Assembly: GCA_021793675.1 (NCBI GenBank)
Contig: JAJYSG010000006.1
Location: 1-62,274, forward strand
Length of the DNA: 62,274 nucleotides
Origin: Actinomycetes bacterium
Lineage (GTDB): Bacteria > Actinomycetota > Actinomycetes > Actinomycetales > Cellulomonadaceae
Direction of reading: 5' to 3'
In this document: positions 8,354-16,170 of the stretch, piece after piece
Numbering within the stretch: position 1 is the stretch's first letter
How the letters are laid out: every line of letters starts with the position of its first letter
Notes under the pieces: model-generated
The model's database searches: none
Seen by the model: the letters and a program-made list of their open reading frames with translations, nothing else
Told to the model about the DNA's origin: nothing
Position numbers and translations under genes: made by a program

Positions 8354-9291
8354 GACGCGGCCTCCTCGACGGCGACGACCTGGCACACCAGCCGCGAGCC
8401 ATGGCTGGCCGCGGTGGCATGGGCGAGCGGAACCCCGTCGACGACGACGTCGAGGGGCTGCGAAGCGGGGTGGCCGAGCGGCAGCACGTCGCCCACCGCG
8501 AGCTGGACCACCTGCCGGGGGCGCACCGTCATCGGCGCGAACCGCACCGTGACGTCGAGCGGCACGTCCTCGACCGCGCGCTCGAGCTCGTGCCGGGCGG
8601 CCGCGAGCGCGGCGCGCTCCTGCGGACCGAGCTGCGTGGCACCCGACTGGTCGCGCAGCGACTGCAGCACGGACTCGGCCGGCAGCATGAGTGCCGCGGT
8701 GTCGGTGCGGTCGCCGGCGCGCAGCGCGAACGTCGCGACGATGACGCCGTCGCCGGCGCCGGCCGCCTGCACGAACTGCGGGCTGTACTGCACCGACTTC
8801 ACCGACAAGGTGGCGGACAGCAACGGGTGGAAGGCGTAGTGCAGGTCGTCGAGCGCGATCTGCAGCAGGTCCCTGACCACCGTGAGCTCGATCTCGGTGA
8901 GCTCGCGGCCCTCGCGGTCGTCGCCCATGCCGGTGCCGCCGAACAGGTAGTCGACCCAGACGAGCATGGTCGCGACCGGCATCTGCACCAGCGCGGTCTG
9001 CCGCGTGGGATCCATCTGGCACAGCACCACGCCGGTGGGCTGCGGCAGCGACGCGATGAAGTCCTCGTAGGTCATGAGGGCGAGCGACTCGAACGTCACC
9101 GAGCAGGTGGCGCGCAGCCGGGCCGCGAGCTGGGTGCCCCACATCCGCGCGAAGCGCTGGCTGACGATCTCCAGCTGGCGCGCGTGGTCGCGCGCCAGGG
9201 TCAGCGGACGCCGGAAGTCGTAGAGCTCCGGCTCGGTGGCGCGCCGTCGCCAGGACGAGGGTGCGTCGGCAGGCGCGCTCTGGACACTCAC
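8350..9291 (-). CDS. fliM: Flagellar motor switch protein FliM
   Basis: FliM links the FliG ring to FliN in the C-ring. Family stretches seen are YDFRRPLTLARDHARQLEIV, the middle domain with VDYLFGGTGMG and RELTEIELTVVRDLL, and a C-terminal SpoA domain. The N-terminal CheY-binding peptide known from other FliM proteins (LSQxEIDALL) is absent. The protein starts almost directly at the YDFRRP region. The GTG start lies seven bases after a sigma-28 -10 element, so no longer N-terminus is possible from that promoter and the mRNA should be leaderless. The product has 313 residues. Confidence 0.94.
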   Translation of the reverse strand: MSVQSAPADAPSSWRRRATEPELYDFRRPLTLARDHARQLEIVSQRFARMWGTQLAARLRATCSVTFESLALMTYEDFIASLPQPTGVVLCQMDPTRQTALVQMPVATMLVWVDYLFGGTGMGDDREGRELTEIELTVVRDLLQIALDDLHYAFHPLLSATLSVKSVQYSPQFVQAAGAGDGVIVATFALRAGDRTDTAALMLPAESVLQSLRDQSGATQLGPQERAALAAARHELERAVEDVPLDVTVRFAPMTVRPRQVVQLAVGDVLPLGHPASQPLDVVVDGVPLAHATAASHGSRLVCQVVAVEEAAS

Positions 9292-9298
9292 GCGCGAC

Positions 9299-9325
9299 CC
9301 ATCGGCGGGCCACGCCCGGTCCTGA
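9299..9325 (-). promoter_or_regulatory. Sigma-28-type promoter of the fliM-csrA operon
   Basis: The transcript strand reads TCAG-N15-GCCGATGG, identical in both boxes to the cheA site. The -10 element ends at base 9299 and the fliM GTG begins at 9291. Standard sigma-28 spacing puts the transcription start on or next to the G of GTG. This predicts a leaderless mRNA. Confidence 0.72.
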
Positions 9326-9350
9326 GCGAAATCATCGGGTGCAGTAGCGG

Positions 9351-9872
9351 CTACTGCGTCACGTAGTCGGTCAGGTAGACGTCCATCACCCCCTCGCCGT
9401 ACGCCTGCCGCAGCTCCTGGAGCAGCTGGGCCTTGAGCTGGTCCCGCGTCGCCGCCGTCGAGACCTCCTCCACGGTCCGGCCGCTGTACAACGCGATCGC
9501 CAGGTCGAGCGCGCGCGACGGGTTCGGCGTCTGCTTGACCGCGGCGCTCAGCTGGATGGCCAGCCCCAGCCGCAGGTAGTGCCCACCGGCGAGGTTGACG
9601 CTCACCGCGCTCACCGTGAGCACCTGGCCCGCCACCGGCGTGGGGGTCGGCTTCGGACCGGGCGTGCCGTGGCCCGGGCCCGCCAGCAGGTACCAGCCGG
9701 CGCCGGCCGCGACGACGACGACCGCGAGCAGCACGACGATGAGCCGCCGCGGCCCGCGGCGCTTCTTGGCGGGACCGGCAGCCGGCGGGTCCACGGCGCG
9801 TTCCGCCACGGACGCCGGCGCGGCGGGCCGCGCGCCGATCTTCTGCTGCCCGATCACCCGTTGCTCGACCAT
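9351..9872 (-). CDS. fliL: Flagellar basal-body-associated protein FliL
   Basis: The product has 173 residues: a basic, proline-rich cytoplasmic start, one membrane helix (RLIVVLLAVVVVAAGAGWYLLAG) and an extracellular domain ending ELRQAYGEGVMDVYLTDYVTQ. FliL surrounds the stator units and supports torque. It follows motB with 16 bases between. The fliM promoter lies just downstream of its stop. Confidence 0.9.
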   Translation of the reverse strand: MVEQRVIGQQKIGARPAAPASVAERAVDPPAAGPAKKRRGPRRLIVVLLAVVVVAAGAGWYLLAGPGHGTPGPKPTPTPVAGQVLTVSAVSVNLAGGHYLRLGLAIQLSAAVKQTPNPSRALDLAIALYSGRTVEEVSTAATRDQLKAQLLQELRQAYGEGVMDVYLTDYVTQ

Positions 9873-9888
9873 CGGCCCCGCACCCCCG

Positions 9889-10770
9889 TCACTGTCCCTG
9901 GTCCTTGGCGACGATGCCCGGCACGAGCGCCCGCACCTGGTCCGTCGCGGACGACTCCACGACGACGTCGACCCGCCGGTTGAGCGCCAGCGCCTGCTCC
10001 CCGGTGGCGCCGGGGATCGGCCGGGCGTCGCCGAAGCCGACCGAGTGCACCCGGTTCCCGGGCAGCCCGTCGGCCTCGACGAAGTGCCGCAGCACCTGCG
10101 TCGCCCGGTCGGCGGACAGCTCCCAGTTCGTCGGGTAGCGGCCGCTCACCGGCAGCACGTTCGCGTGGCCCTCGACGGAGATCTCGTCGGGCAGCCCGAC
10201 GATCTCCGGTGCGATCGCGTCCAGCACGCGCACCGCCGTCCCGGTGAGCTGCGCCGACGCCGGGGCGAAGAAGACGTCGTCGGCCACCAGGCCGATCACC
10301 AGGCCGCGCGACGTGATCGTCATCTGCACCGCCGAGCCGAGGCCGGCCGCGTCCAGCTGCTGCTGGATCTGGTGCTCGACCGTCTCCAGCCGGGTCGCCT
10401 CGGCCCGGGCGGCGGGCAGCACCCCGGTGTCCGGCGACACCTGCGGTGCCGGCGCGGACCCCGGTCCGCTCGCCGCCGTGAGCGGGGTCATCGCCTGCGC
10501 GGGCGAGCTCGGGTCCTGCGCGTCCTGCGAGACGGCGGTGCTGGACTGCAGCACACCATCGGCGCCGGTGAGGATCGACTGGTGACCGAACCCGGCGGCC
10601 AGCGACTCGCGCAACGCCTGGAACTTCTGCATGTCCACCTGGCTCATCGCGTACAGCACGATGAACAGGCCCATCATCACGGTGAGCATGTCGGAGTAGC
10701 TGACCATCCAGCGCTCGCCGTTGGCGTGCTCCTCCTCCTGCTCGCGCGCGCGGCGCCGGCGGGTGGCCAT
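9889..10770 (-). CDS. motB: Motor stator protein MotB
   Basis: MotB anchors the stator to peptidoglycan and supplies the ion-carrying aspartate. The membrane helix is WMVSYSDMLTVMMGLFIVLYAMS with Asp27 in the expected place. The C-terminal OmpA-like domain shows ISVEGHANVLPVSGRYPTNWELSADRA and DARPIPGATGEQALALNRRV. The 293-residue length is usual. The ATG overlaps the motA stop (TGATG), so the two are coupled. I cannot tell the driving ion from sequence alone; proton use is the default. Confidence 0.95.
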   Translation of the reverse strand: MATRRRRAREQEEEHANGERWMVSYSDMLTVMMGLFIVLYAMSQVDMQKFQALRESLAAGFGHQSILTGADGVLQSSTAVSQDAQDPSSPAQAMTPLTAASGPGSAPAPQVSPDTGVLPAARAEATRLETVEHQIQQQLDAAGLGSAVQMTITSRGLVIGLVADDVFFAPASAQLTGTAVRVLDAIAPEIVGLPDEISVEGHANVLPVSGRYPTNWELSADRATQVLRHFVEADGLPGNRVHSVGFGDARPIPGATGEQALALNRRVDVVVESSATDQVRALVPGIVAKDQGQ

Positions 10771-11564
10771 CAGGCGGCCGCCTTCTTCGCGTCCTTCTTG
10801 GCGTCGCCGCGCGCCGCGTCGTCGCCCGGCAGCAGGCTGCGCAGCCGCTCGCCCACCAGCCGCGGGTTGGCGCCGGCCTGCACCGCGAGCAGACCCTCGA
10901 GCGCGAGCTCCATCTGCGCGCACTCGAGGTCGGACAGCCGCCGGATCCGGGTGGCGATCGGCAGCCAGACGACGTTGGCCGACAGCAGGCCCCACAGCGT
11001 CGCGACGAACGCGGCCGCGATGTTCTCGCCCAGCGCGGCGGGCTCGCTGAGGTTCTCCAGCACGTGCACCAGCGAGATGACGGTGCCGATGATGCCGACC
11101 GTCGGGGCGTACCCACCCATGTCGGCGAAGTACTTCGCCGTGACACGGTCCTGCGCGCGCTTGGTGGCGATCCGGTCCTCGAGGATCTCCCGGAGGTCCT
11201 CGGGGTCGGTGCCGTCGATCGCCGACTGCAGGCCGTTGCGCAGGAACGGGTCGTCGATGCTGCGGGTGGCGTCCTCGAGGGCGAGCAGCCCCTCGCGACG
11301 CGCCTTGTCCGCGAGCTGGACGAGCGTGTCGATGATGCCGTCCGGCTGGGGCAGCCGGCCACGCATCGCGCGGGGCACCGCGGCGAACGCCGCCTTGGCG
11401 TCCTTGAGCGTGTGCCCCGCCAGACCCACGGCCAGCGTCGTCACCCAGACCAGCAGCAACGGGCCGGGCAGGAACACCGCCGTGGGCGACGTGCCCTCGA
11501 TGAGCATCACCACGAAGATGACGACGAACGCCACGACGAGCCCGATCGGTCCGGCGAGGTCCAT
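10770..11564 (-). CDS. motA: Motor stator protein MotA
   Basis: The product has 264 residues and four membrane segments. Two are at the N-terminus, and two near residues 150-205 include ADMGGYAPTVGIIGTVISLVHVLENL and AFVATLWGLLSANVVWLPIA, as in MotA. The cytoplasmic loop holds the region that contacts FliG. The C-terminus is lysine- and alanine-rich (AKKDAKKAAA). It forms an operon with flbD upstream and motB downstream, all with one-base overlaps. Confidence 0.95.
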   Translation of the reverse strand: MDLAGPIGLVVAFVVIFVVMLIEGTSPTAVFLPGPLLLVWVTTLAVGLAGHTLKDAKAAFAAVPRAMRGRLPQPDGIIDTLVQLADKARREGLLALEDATRSIDDPFLRNGLQSAIDGTDPEDLREILEDRIATKRAQDRVTAKYFADMGGYAPTVGIIGTVISLVHVLENLSEPAALGENIAAAFVATLWGLLSANVVWLPIATRIRRLSDLECAQMELALEGLLAVQAGANPRLVGERLRSLLPGDDAARGDAKKDAKKAAA

Positions 11565-11884
11565 CAGCGCACCCTCCGCAGCTGGCCGCCGGTGGCGGTC
11601 GGCTGGTCGTCGGGCGCGGGGTCGGGGTCGTCGTCGTCGGCGGGGTCAGGACCGGGGAGGGCGTGCACGGTCTCCGTCGAGAGCTGCTGCAGGTCGCGCG
11701 AGCGCGCCAGCACCCGTGCCCGGTGCTCGTTGACCCGGGCGATCACCTCGTCCATCGACTCGGCGACGATGAGCTTGGTGCCGTCGATGAGGGTGAGGAT
11801 GGTGTCCGGCGCGCTCTCGACGCGCTGGATGAGGTCCGGGTTGACCCCGAACATCCCTCCGTTGAGGCGCGTGACGACGATCAC
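11564..11884 (-). CDS. flbD: FlbD family flagellar protein
   Basis: Residues 1-60 match the small FlbD family often found before motA in Gram-positive flagellar loci (MIVVTRLNGGMFGVNPDLIQRVESAPDTILTL is the start region, then GTKLIVAESMDEVIARV). The last 40 residues are acidic and disordered. The function of this short FlbD is not known; it is unrelated to the Caulobacter regulator FlbD. The start is GTG. The bases just before the start codon can be locked in a nine-base-pair stem with an upstream stretch. Confidence 0.82.
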   Translation of the reverse strand: MIVVTRLNGGMFGVNPDLIQRVESAPDTILTLIDGTKLIVAESMDEVIARVNEHRARVLARSRDLQQLSTETVHALPGPDPADDDDPDPAPDDQPTATGGQLRRVR

Positions 11885-11929
11885 GGCGGCACCATCCCTG
11901 GTCCGTGCGGCATGGGCGGCGGTGCCGCC
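11885..11929 (-). promoter_or_regulatory. Stem that could sequester the flbD start region
   Basis: The nine bases directly before the flbD GTG (GGTGCCGCC on the transcript) are perfectly complementary to GGCGGCACC 27 bases upstream. No strong Shine-Dalgarno sequence is visible (AGGGA is the best). The fold would hide the initiation region, so translation of flbD-motA-motB may be controlled through this leader. Confidence 0.4.
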
Positions 11930-11931
11930 CA

Positions 11932-11949
11932 GGGCCCATCCATGAGCCC
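11932..11949 (-). promoter_or_regulatory. GGA-loop hairpin in the flbD-motAB leader (possible CsrA site)
   Basis: On the transcript GGGCUC pairs with GGGCCC (one G-U pair) around the six-base loop AUGGAU. The identical loop occurs in the fliC leader hairpin. A GGA in a hexaloop is the preferred CsrA target. It lies close to the predicted transcript 5' end. Confidence 0.5.
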
Positions 11950-11960
11950 TTCGACGACGT

Positions 11961-11987
11961 TGATCGGCCGGCCCGGACCGGTGCTGA
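11961..11987 (-). promoter_or_regulatory. Sigma-28-type promoter of flbD-motA-motB-fliL
   Basis: The transcript strand reads TCAG-N15-GCCGATCA. The predicted start is near base 11953, giving a leader of about 69 bases that contains the two hairpins described next to it. Confidence 0.68.
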
Positions 11988-12004
11988 GGGGTTCGGCGCG
12001 ACGG

Positions 12005-12856
12005 CTACGCCGACGCCGGGTGATAGGCCCAGTGCCAGGACTCGCGCGGCACGTCGGCGACGAAGCCGAACCGGCCGGCGTTCGCGCGCATCCAGGTCAG
12101 CGCCGGCCCGTCGAGCCGCAGGTCGGCGGCCAGCCCCCAGCCGTGCTCGCTCGTGCCGGGCACCGCGGCCAGGCCACCCTGCGAGTAGAGGCCCTCGGAC
12201 TTCGCGAGCGAGACCTGCTCGTCGTACGGGCGGTAGCCCTCGGTGACGCCGATGGTCACGCCGTCCGCCTTGGCGGCCGCGATGAGGCCGGTGAGCGCCT
12301 GCGCCGCCGGCTGCCACATCCGCGCCCCGGTGCTGCCGACGGGGGCGAGCGCGGCTGCCGGGATGCGACCGTTGCCGTAGGACGCCAGCTCGGCCGGCAC
12401 ACCGTTCGCGTCGAGCCGCCCGCCGGCCGCGGCCGCCGCGCTCGTCGCACCCGGCGTGGTCGCCCCCGAGGCGCCTGAGACTCCCGACAGGCCGAGCGCG
12501 GCGAGCAGCGACGAGACGCCGCCGCCGGACAGCGCGGTGCCGGACGCGGCCGTGCCGGACAGGCCCAGCGCGGACAGGTCCGACGAGCCGGTGCCGCCCG
12601 ACGAGCCGGTGAGCCCGGCGGCCGAGGAGCCGAGCCCGAGGGAGTCCAGCAGCGAGCCGGACGACGTGGCGTCCGCGCTCGAGGTGCCGGCCGCCAGCGC
12701 CTGCGCGAGGACGGCCGCGAACGCGGTCCCCGACGCGGCGGACGCCGACGACGCCCCGCCGGTCGTGGTGGCCGACACGGCCTGCGCCGGGTCGGCCACC
12801 AACGACTGGATCTGGGCGATCCGCTGACCGATGGTGGAGATCGCGTCCATGCTCAC
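12005..12856 (-). CDS. M15 (VanY-type) D-alanyl-D-alanine carboxypeptidase of the hook operon
   Basis: The C-terminal domain has the M15B zinc-peptidase motifs SEHGWGLAAD (His238, Asp245) and ESWHWAY (Glu272, His275), preceded by GVTEGYRPYDEQ. Residues 1-25 (MDAISTIGQRIAQIQSLV after the start) are predicted helical, and a serine/glycine/alanine-rich linker of about 120 residues joins the two parts. No signal peptide is seen, which suits export by the flagellar apparatus. It overlaps flgE by four bases (GTGA), so it belongs to the rod/hook operon, in the role FlgJ has elsewhere: opening peptidoglycan for the rod. That role is inferred. Confidence 0.82.
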   Translation of the reverse strand: MSMDAISTIGQRIAQIQSLVADPAQAVSATTTGGASSASAASGTAFAAVLAQALAAGTSSADATSSGSLLDSLGLGSSAAGLTGSSGGTGSSDLSALGLSGTAASGTALSGGGVSSLLAALGLSGVSGASGATTPGATSAAAAAGGRLDANGVPAELASYGNGRIPAAALAPVGSTGARMWQPAAQALTGLIAAAKADGVTIGVTEGYRPYDEQVSLAKSEGLYSQGGLAAVPGTSEHGWGLAADLRLDGPALTWMRANAGRFGFVADVPRESWHWAYHPASA

Positions 12857-14091
12857 CGCTTGAGGTCGACCAGCTCCTGCAGCACCTGGTCGGACGTCGT
12901 GATGACGCGCGCGTTCGCCTGGAAGCCGCGCTGGGCGACGATGAGGTTGGTGAACTCGCTGGACAGGTCGACGTTGCTCATCTCGAGCGAGCCGCCCGCC
13001 AGCGTGCCGCGCCCGCCGGTGCCCGGCGTGCCGAGCTGGATGGTCCCGGAGTTGACGGTGGTGGTGAACAGCGAGCCGCCGGCCTTCTCCAGCCCGACCG
13101 GGTTGGTGAAGTTGGCCAGCGCGAGCCGTCCGATCACCTGCTTGAGGCCGTTGCTGAAGGACCCGGTGATGGTGCCGTCCTGGCCGAGCTGGAACGACTG
13201 CAGCGTGCCGGCGGCGTGGCCGTCCTGCGTCAGCCCCTTGACGCTGTCGACGCCGGAGAAGCCGGTGAGCGTCGACAGGTCGACCGTGATCCCGCCGACG
13301 GTCAGCGAGCCGGGCGAGGCGAGCGCGCCGGTCGCGGGGTTGAAGTCGACCTCGCCGGGCACCGCGGGGGCCGCCGGCGTCGGGTTGTAGGTCGCGGTCG
13401 CGGTCGTCGTGCCGTCCGCCGCGACGACCGCGCCCGCCAGGGTCCACGGCGCGGCCGTGGTCGCACCCTTGGTGAAGGTGAGGTTGAGCGTGCTCGCCTC
13501 GCCCGTGGGGTTGTACACCGTGAGGGACCGCGTGATCGTCGTGCCCGGGGCGGCGCTCGAGTCGAGGTTGCCCTGGAACGTCGCGTTCGCCGTGCCCTGC
13601 GCCGCCATGAGGGTGCCCGCCGGGACGCTGAGGTCGGTGAGCGGACCGTTGGTGTCGATGACGCCGTTGGTCGCCGCCCAGCCCTGCACCAGGGCGCCGT
13701 CGCCCGGCAGCACCATCTGGCCGGTGGCGTCGAAGTCGAACGAGCCGTCGCGCGTGTAGTACGTGTCGTTGCCCTTGCGCACCACGAAGAAGCCGTCGCC
13801 CTGGATCATCATGTCGGTGCTGCGGCCGGTGAGCTGGCTGGCACCCTGCGTGAAGTTCGTCGTGATGCCGGCGACCCGCACGCCGAGGCCTACCTGGGCC
13901 GGGTTGGTGCCGCCCTGGCCGTTCTGGGCGCCGCCGGCGTTGCTGAGCACCTGGCTCAGCGTGTCCTGGAACTGGACCTGGGACGACTTGAAGCCGGTGG
14001 TGTTGACGTTGGCGATGTTGTTGCCGGTGACGTCGAGCATGGTCTGGTGGCTGCGCAGGCCACTGATGCCGGAGAAGAGCGAGCGGAGCAT
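12853..14091 (-). CDS. flgE: Flagellar hook protein FlgE
   Basis: The start MLRSLFSGISGLRSHQTMLDVTGNNIANVNTTGFKSS contains the rod/hook signature, and the C-terminus (SNVDLSSEFTNLIVAQRGFQANARVITTSDQVLQELVDLKR in part) is the matching coiled-coil end. The middle is a threonine-rich hook domain. The 412-residue length is normal for FlgE. The ATG has an AAGGGAA ribosome site. It is the only FlgE/F/G-type gene in the locus. Confidence 0.95.
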   Translation of the reverse strand: MLRSLFSGISGLRSHQTMLDVTGNNIANVNTTGFKSSQVQFQDTLSQVLSNAGGAQNGQGGTNPAQVGLGVRVAGITTNFTQGASQLTGRSTDMMIQGDGFFVVRKGNDTYYTRDGSFDFDATGQMVLPGDGALVQGWAATNGVIDTNGPLTDLSVPAGTLMAAQGTANATFQGNLDSSAAPGTTITRSLTVYNPTGEASTLNLTFTKGATTAAPWTLAGAVVAADGTTTATATYNPTPAAPAVPGEVDFNPATGALASPGSLTVGGITVDLSTLTGFSGVDSVKGLTQDGHAAGTLQSFQLGQDGTITGSFSNGLKQVIGRLALANFTNPVGLEKAGGSLFTTTVNSGTIQLGTPGTGGRGTLAGGSLEMSNVDLSSEFTNLIVAQRGFQANARVITTSDQVLQELVDLKR

Positions 14092-14114
14092 GGTGGTTCC
14101 CTTCCTGGTGGGGT

Positions 14115-14555
14115 TCAGTTGGCCGGGGCCAGCGTCTGGACGGCGTCGAGCGCCACGTCGGTGTCGCCGACCTTGAGCATCGGGACGCTGCCGGTGTAGT
14201 CGACGGACGCGACGACGCCGGACTGGCCCTTGCCGTTCGCGTCGGTCCACGTGACCTGGCGGCCGACGAAGGACGCGGCGGTCTCGCGCATCTGCAGCGC
14301 GAACGACTCGCGCGCGGTGCTGATCTGCTCCTCGAGCGTCTGCATCTGCGCGAGCTGGGTCGTCTGGGTGAGGATCGTCGTCGAGTCGGTGGGGCTCGAC
14401 GGGTCCTGGTTGTCGAGCTGCGCGATGAGCAGCTTGAGGAATCCCGCGTTGTCGAGCTGGCTCTTGTCCGTCGGCGTCGTCGTGCTCGCCGACGACGTGG
14501 CGGCCGTGCGGTCCGACGTCAGGTACGACACCGGGATGGACATGTCGGTGCTCAT
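14115..14555 (-). CDS. flgD: Flagellar hook-capping protein FlgD
   Basis: FlgD caps the growing hook. The diagnostic region FLKLLIAQLDNQDPSSPTD, followed by TQTTQLAQMQTLEEQ, is present at residues 38-75. A short SH3-like end follows (VGRQVTWTDANGKGQSGVVASV). At 146 residues it is at the short end of the family and lacks the larger C-terminal domain of enterobacterial FlgD. It sits between fliK and flgE as expected, with a GGAGAGA ribosome site. Confidence 0.94.
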   Translation of the reverse strand: MSTDMSIPVSYLTSDRTAATSSASTTTPTDKSQLDNAGFLKLLIAQLDNQDPSSPTDSTTILTQTTQLAQMQTLEEQISTARESFALQMRETAASFVGRQVTWTDANGKGQSGVVASVDYTGSVPMLKVGDTDVALDAVQTLAPAN

Positions 14556-14570
14556 GGGTGCTCTCTCCTC

Positions 14571-16145
14571 TCAGACGATCACGTCGAGGCCGGTGGAACG
14601 GCTGGCCGAGGGGCCGGCCGGCGTCGTCGCGCCGCTGCCGGGCTGCCCGGTCCGGTGCCCGGCGGCCGGCTGGCCCGCGGGTGCCCCGCCGTCGCCGGAC
14701 GTGCCGGACCCCTGCGGTGAACCGCCCCGGCCTCCGGGGTCGCCGAGCCCGACCTGGACGTTGAGCCCGGCGCCGGCGAGGTCGCGCTGCAGGTCGCCGA
14801 GCGCGCCGCGCAGCGCGTCACGCGCCGAGTCGGTCGATCCGACGAGGTCCACGCGCACGGCGTCCGGCCCGATGTGCGCGACGACGCGCACGGACCCGAG
14901 GCGCTCGGGGTCCAGCGGCACGGACAGCACGTGACGGCCGGCGGCCAGGCCGGTGAGGGCACGCAGCCGCACCCCGAGCTGGTCCGCGACGGGCACCGCG
15001 GGTGCGGGTGCCGGCGGCGTCCCCGCCGCGCTCGCCGAGGCCGGGGCGCCGTGCGACGCCCACGGCACGACGACGGGGCCGGCCACCTGCGTGGTGGGGG
15101 CCGCAGCGGCGGGCGCAGCCGGCGGCACGGCGGACCCGGGTGTCCCGGCACCGGCCGGCAGCTGCGTGCCGGCCGTCGCGGCACGGTCGGGGCCACCCGA
15201 CGTGCCGGACGTCGCCGATGCCGCGGCGTCCGCCTGCGGAGACGCCGTGCGGCCGGCGCCGGACCCACCGCGCGCCGCCCCAGGGGCGCCGGCCGTGACG
15301 ACCGCACCGCCCGCGCCCGCCGCCGGTGCCGCTGGACCGGCAGACGTCGCCGACCCGGTCGCGCCGGCACCGGACGGCACCGCCGGGATCGTGGCGACCG
15401 GACCGTGCCCGGCCGCCGGGGCGGCGACGGCGGCACCGGCGGCCGGCACGGGGGTCCCCACGACAGCAGCGGCGGTGTCGGCCGGCGCTCCCGTCGTCCC
15501 CGTGCCCGCACCGGCCGTGCCGCCGGTCGCACCTGCCACGGGGCCACCCACCCCGATGGCAGGTGCCGCGACGGGAGAACCCGCCGCGGCCACCACCGCA
15601 CCCCACCCGAGCGCCGATCGCGCCGGGTCGGACGTGCTCCCCGCTGCGGTGCCGCCGGCCGCCGGTCCGGCGGCACCGGCCGGCACGCCGGTCACCACGC
15701 CGGCGCCACCGGCAGCGACCGTCGCACGGCCGGCGTCGCCCTGCCCGACCCCGGGCATCGCGTCCTGCGCCGCGGGATGAGCCCTGGCGTGCGCCGCGAC
15801 CCGCGCCGCGACCCCGTGGGCGGCGGTGTCGGCACGCGCCGCCCGGTCGGCCGCGTCGGACCGGGCGTCGCGGCTCCGTTCGGCGCGGTCGGCGGCGTCG
15901 ACCCGGTCCAAGCGCGCCTGCTGGTCGGACCGGTCGGCGCGCGCGGCACGCTCCCGGTCGGCGCGGTCAGCCTGGTCGGCCCGGTCGGCCGACGCCTCGT
16001 CGGGACGGCTCGTCGGGTCACCCGACGTGGCCCGGTCCAGCTGTCGGCGGAACGCCTCGTCGAAGGCGTCTCCCCCGCCCGCCCCCGCCGACGGGCGCGG
16101 CCGCGCCGTCCCGGGCGCCGTCAGCACCGCCGTCACCGCGCTCAT
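14571..16145 (-). CDS. fliK: Flagellar hook-length control protein FliK
   Basis: FliK is an exported ruler that measures the hook and flips FlhB specificity. The recognisable part is the C-terminal Flg_hook domain (LSVPLDPERLGSVRVVAHI, then LRGALGDLQRDLAGAGLNVQVGL, about residues 395-470). Residues 40-110 are a run of arginine/aspartate/alanine repeats (ADRADQADRADRERAARA and similar). Residues 110-390 are alanine/glycine/proline-rich and probably disordered. Such sequence is usual for rulers, but the charged block is extreme. The product has 524 residues. Confidence 0.88.
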   Translation of the reverse strand: MSAVTAVLTAPGTARPRPSAGAGGGDAFDEAFRRQLDRATSGDPTSRPDEASADRADQADRADRERAARADRSDQQARLDRVDAADRAERSRDARSDAADRAARADTAAHGVAARVAAHARAHPAAQDAMPGVGQGDAGRATVAAGGAGVVTGVPAGAAGPAAGGTAAGSTSDPARSALGWGAVVAAAGSPVAAPAIGVGGPVAGATGGTAGAGTGTTGAPADTAAAVVGTPVPAAGAAVAAPAAGHGPVATIPAVPSGAGATGSATSAGPAAPAAGAGGAVVTAGAPGAARGGSGAGRTASPQADAAASATSGTSGGPDRAATAGTQLPAGAGTPGSAVPPAAPAAAAPTTQVAGPVVVPWASHGAPASASAAGTPPAPAPAVPVADQLGVRLRALTGLAAGRHVLSVPLDPERLGSVRVVAHIGPDAVRVDLVGSTDSARDALRGALGDLQRDLAGAGLNVQVGLGDPGGRGGSPQGSGTSGDGGAPAGQPAAGHRTGQPGSGATTPAGPSASRSTGLDVIV

Positions 16146-16170
16146 CGCGCCACCTCCCGGCTCGTCACGC

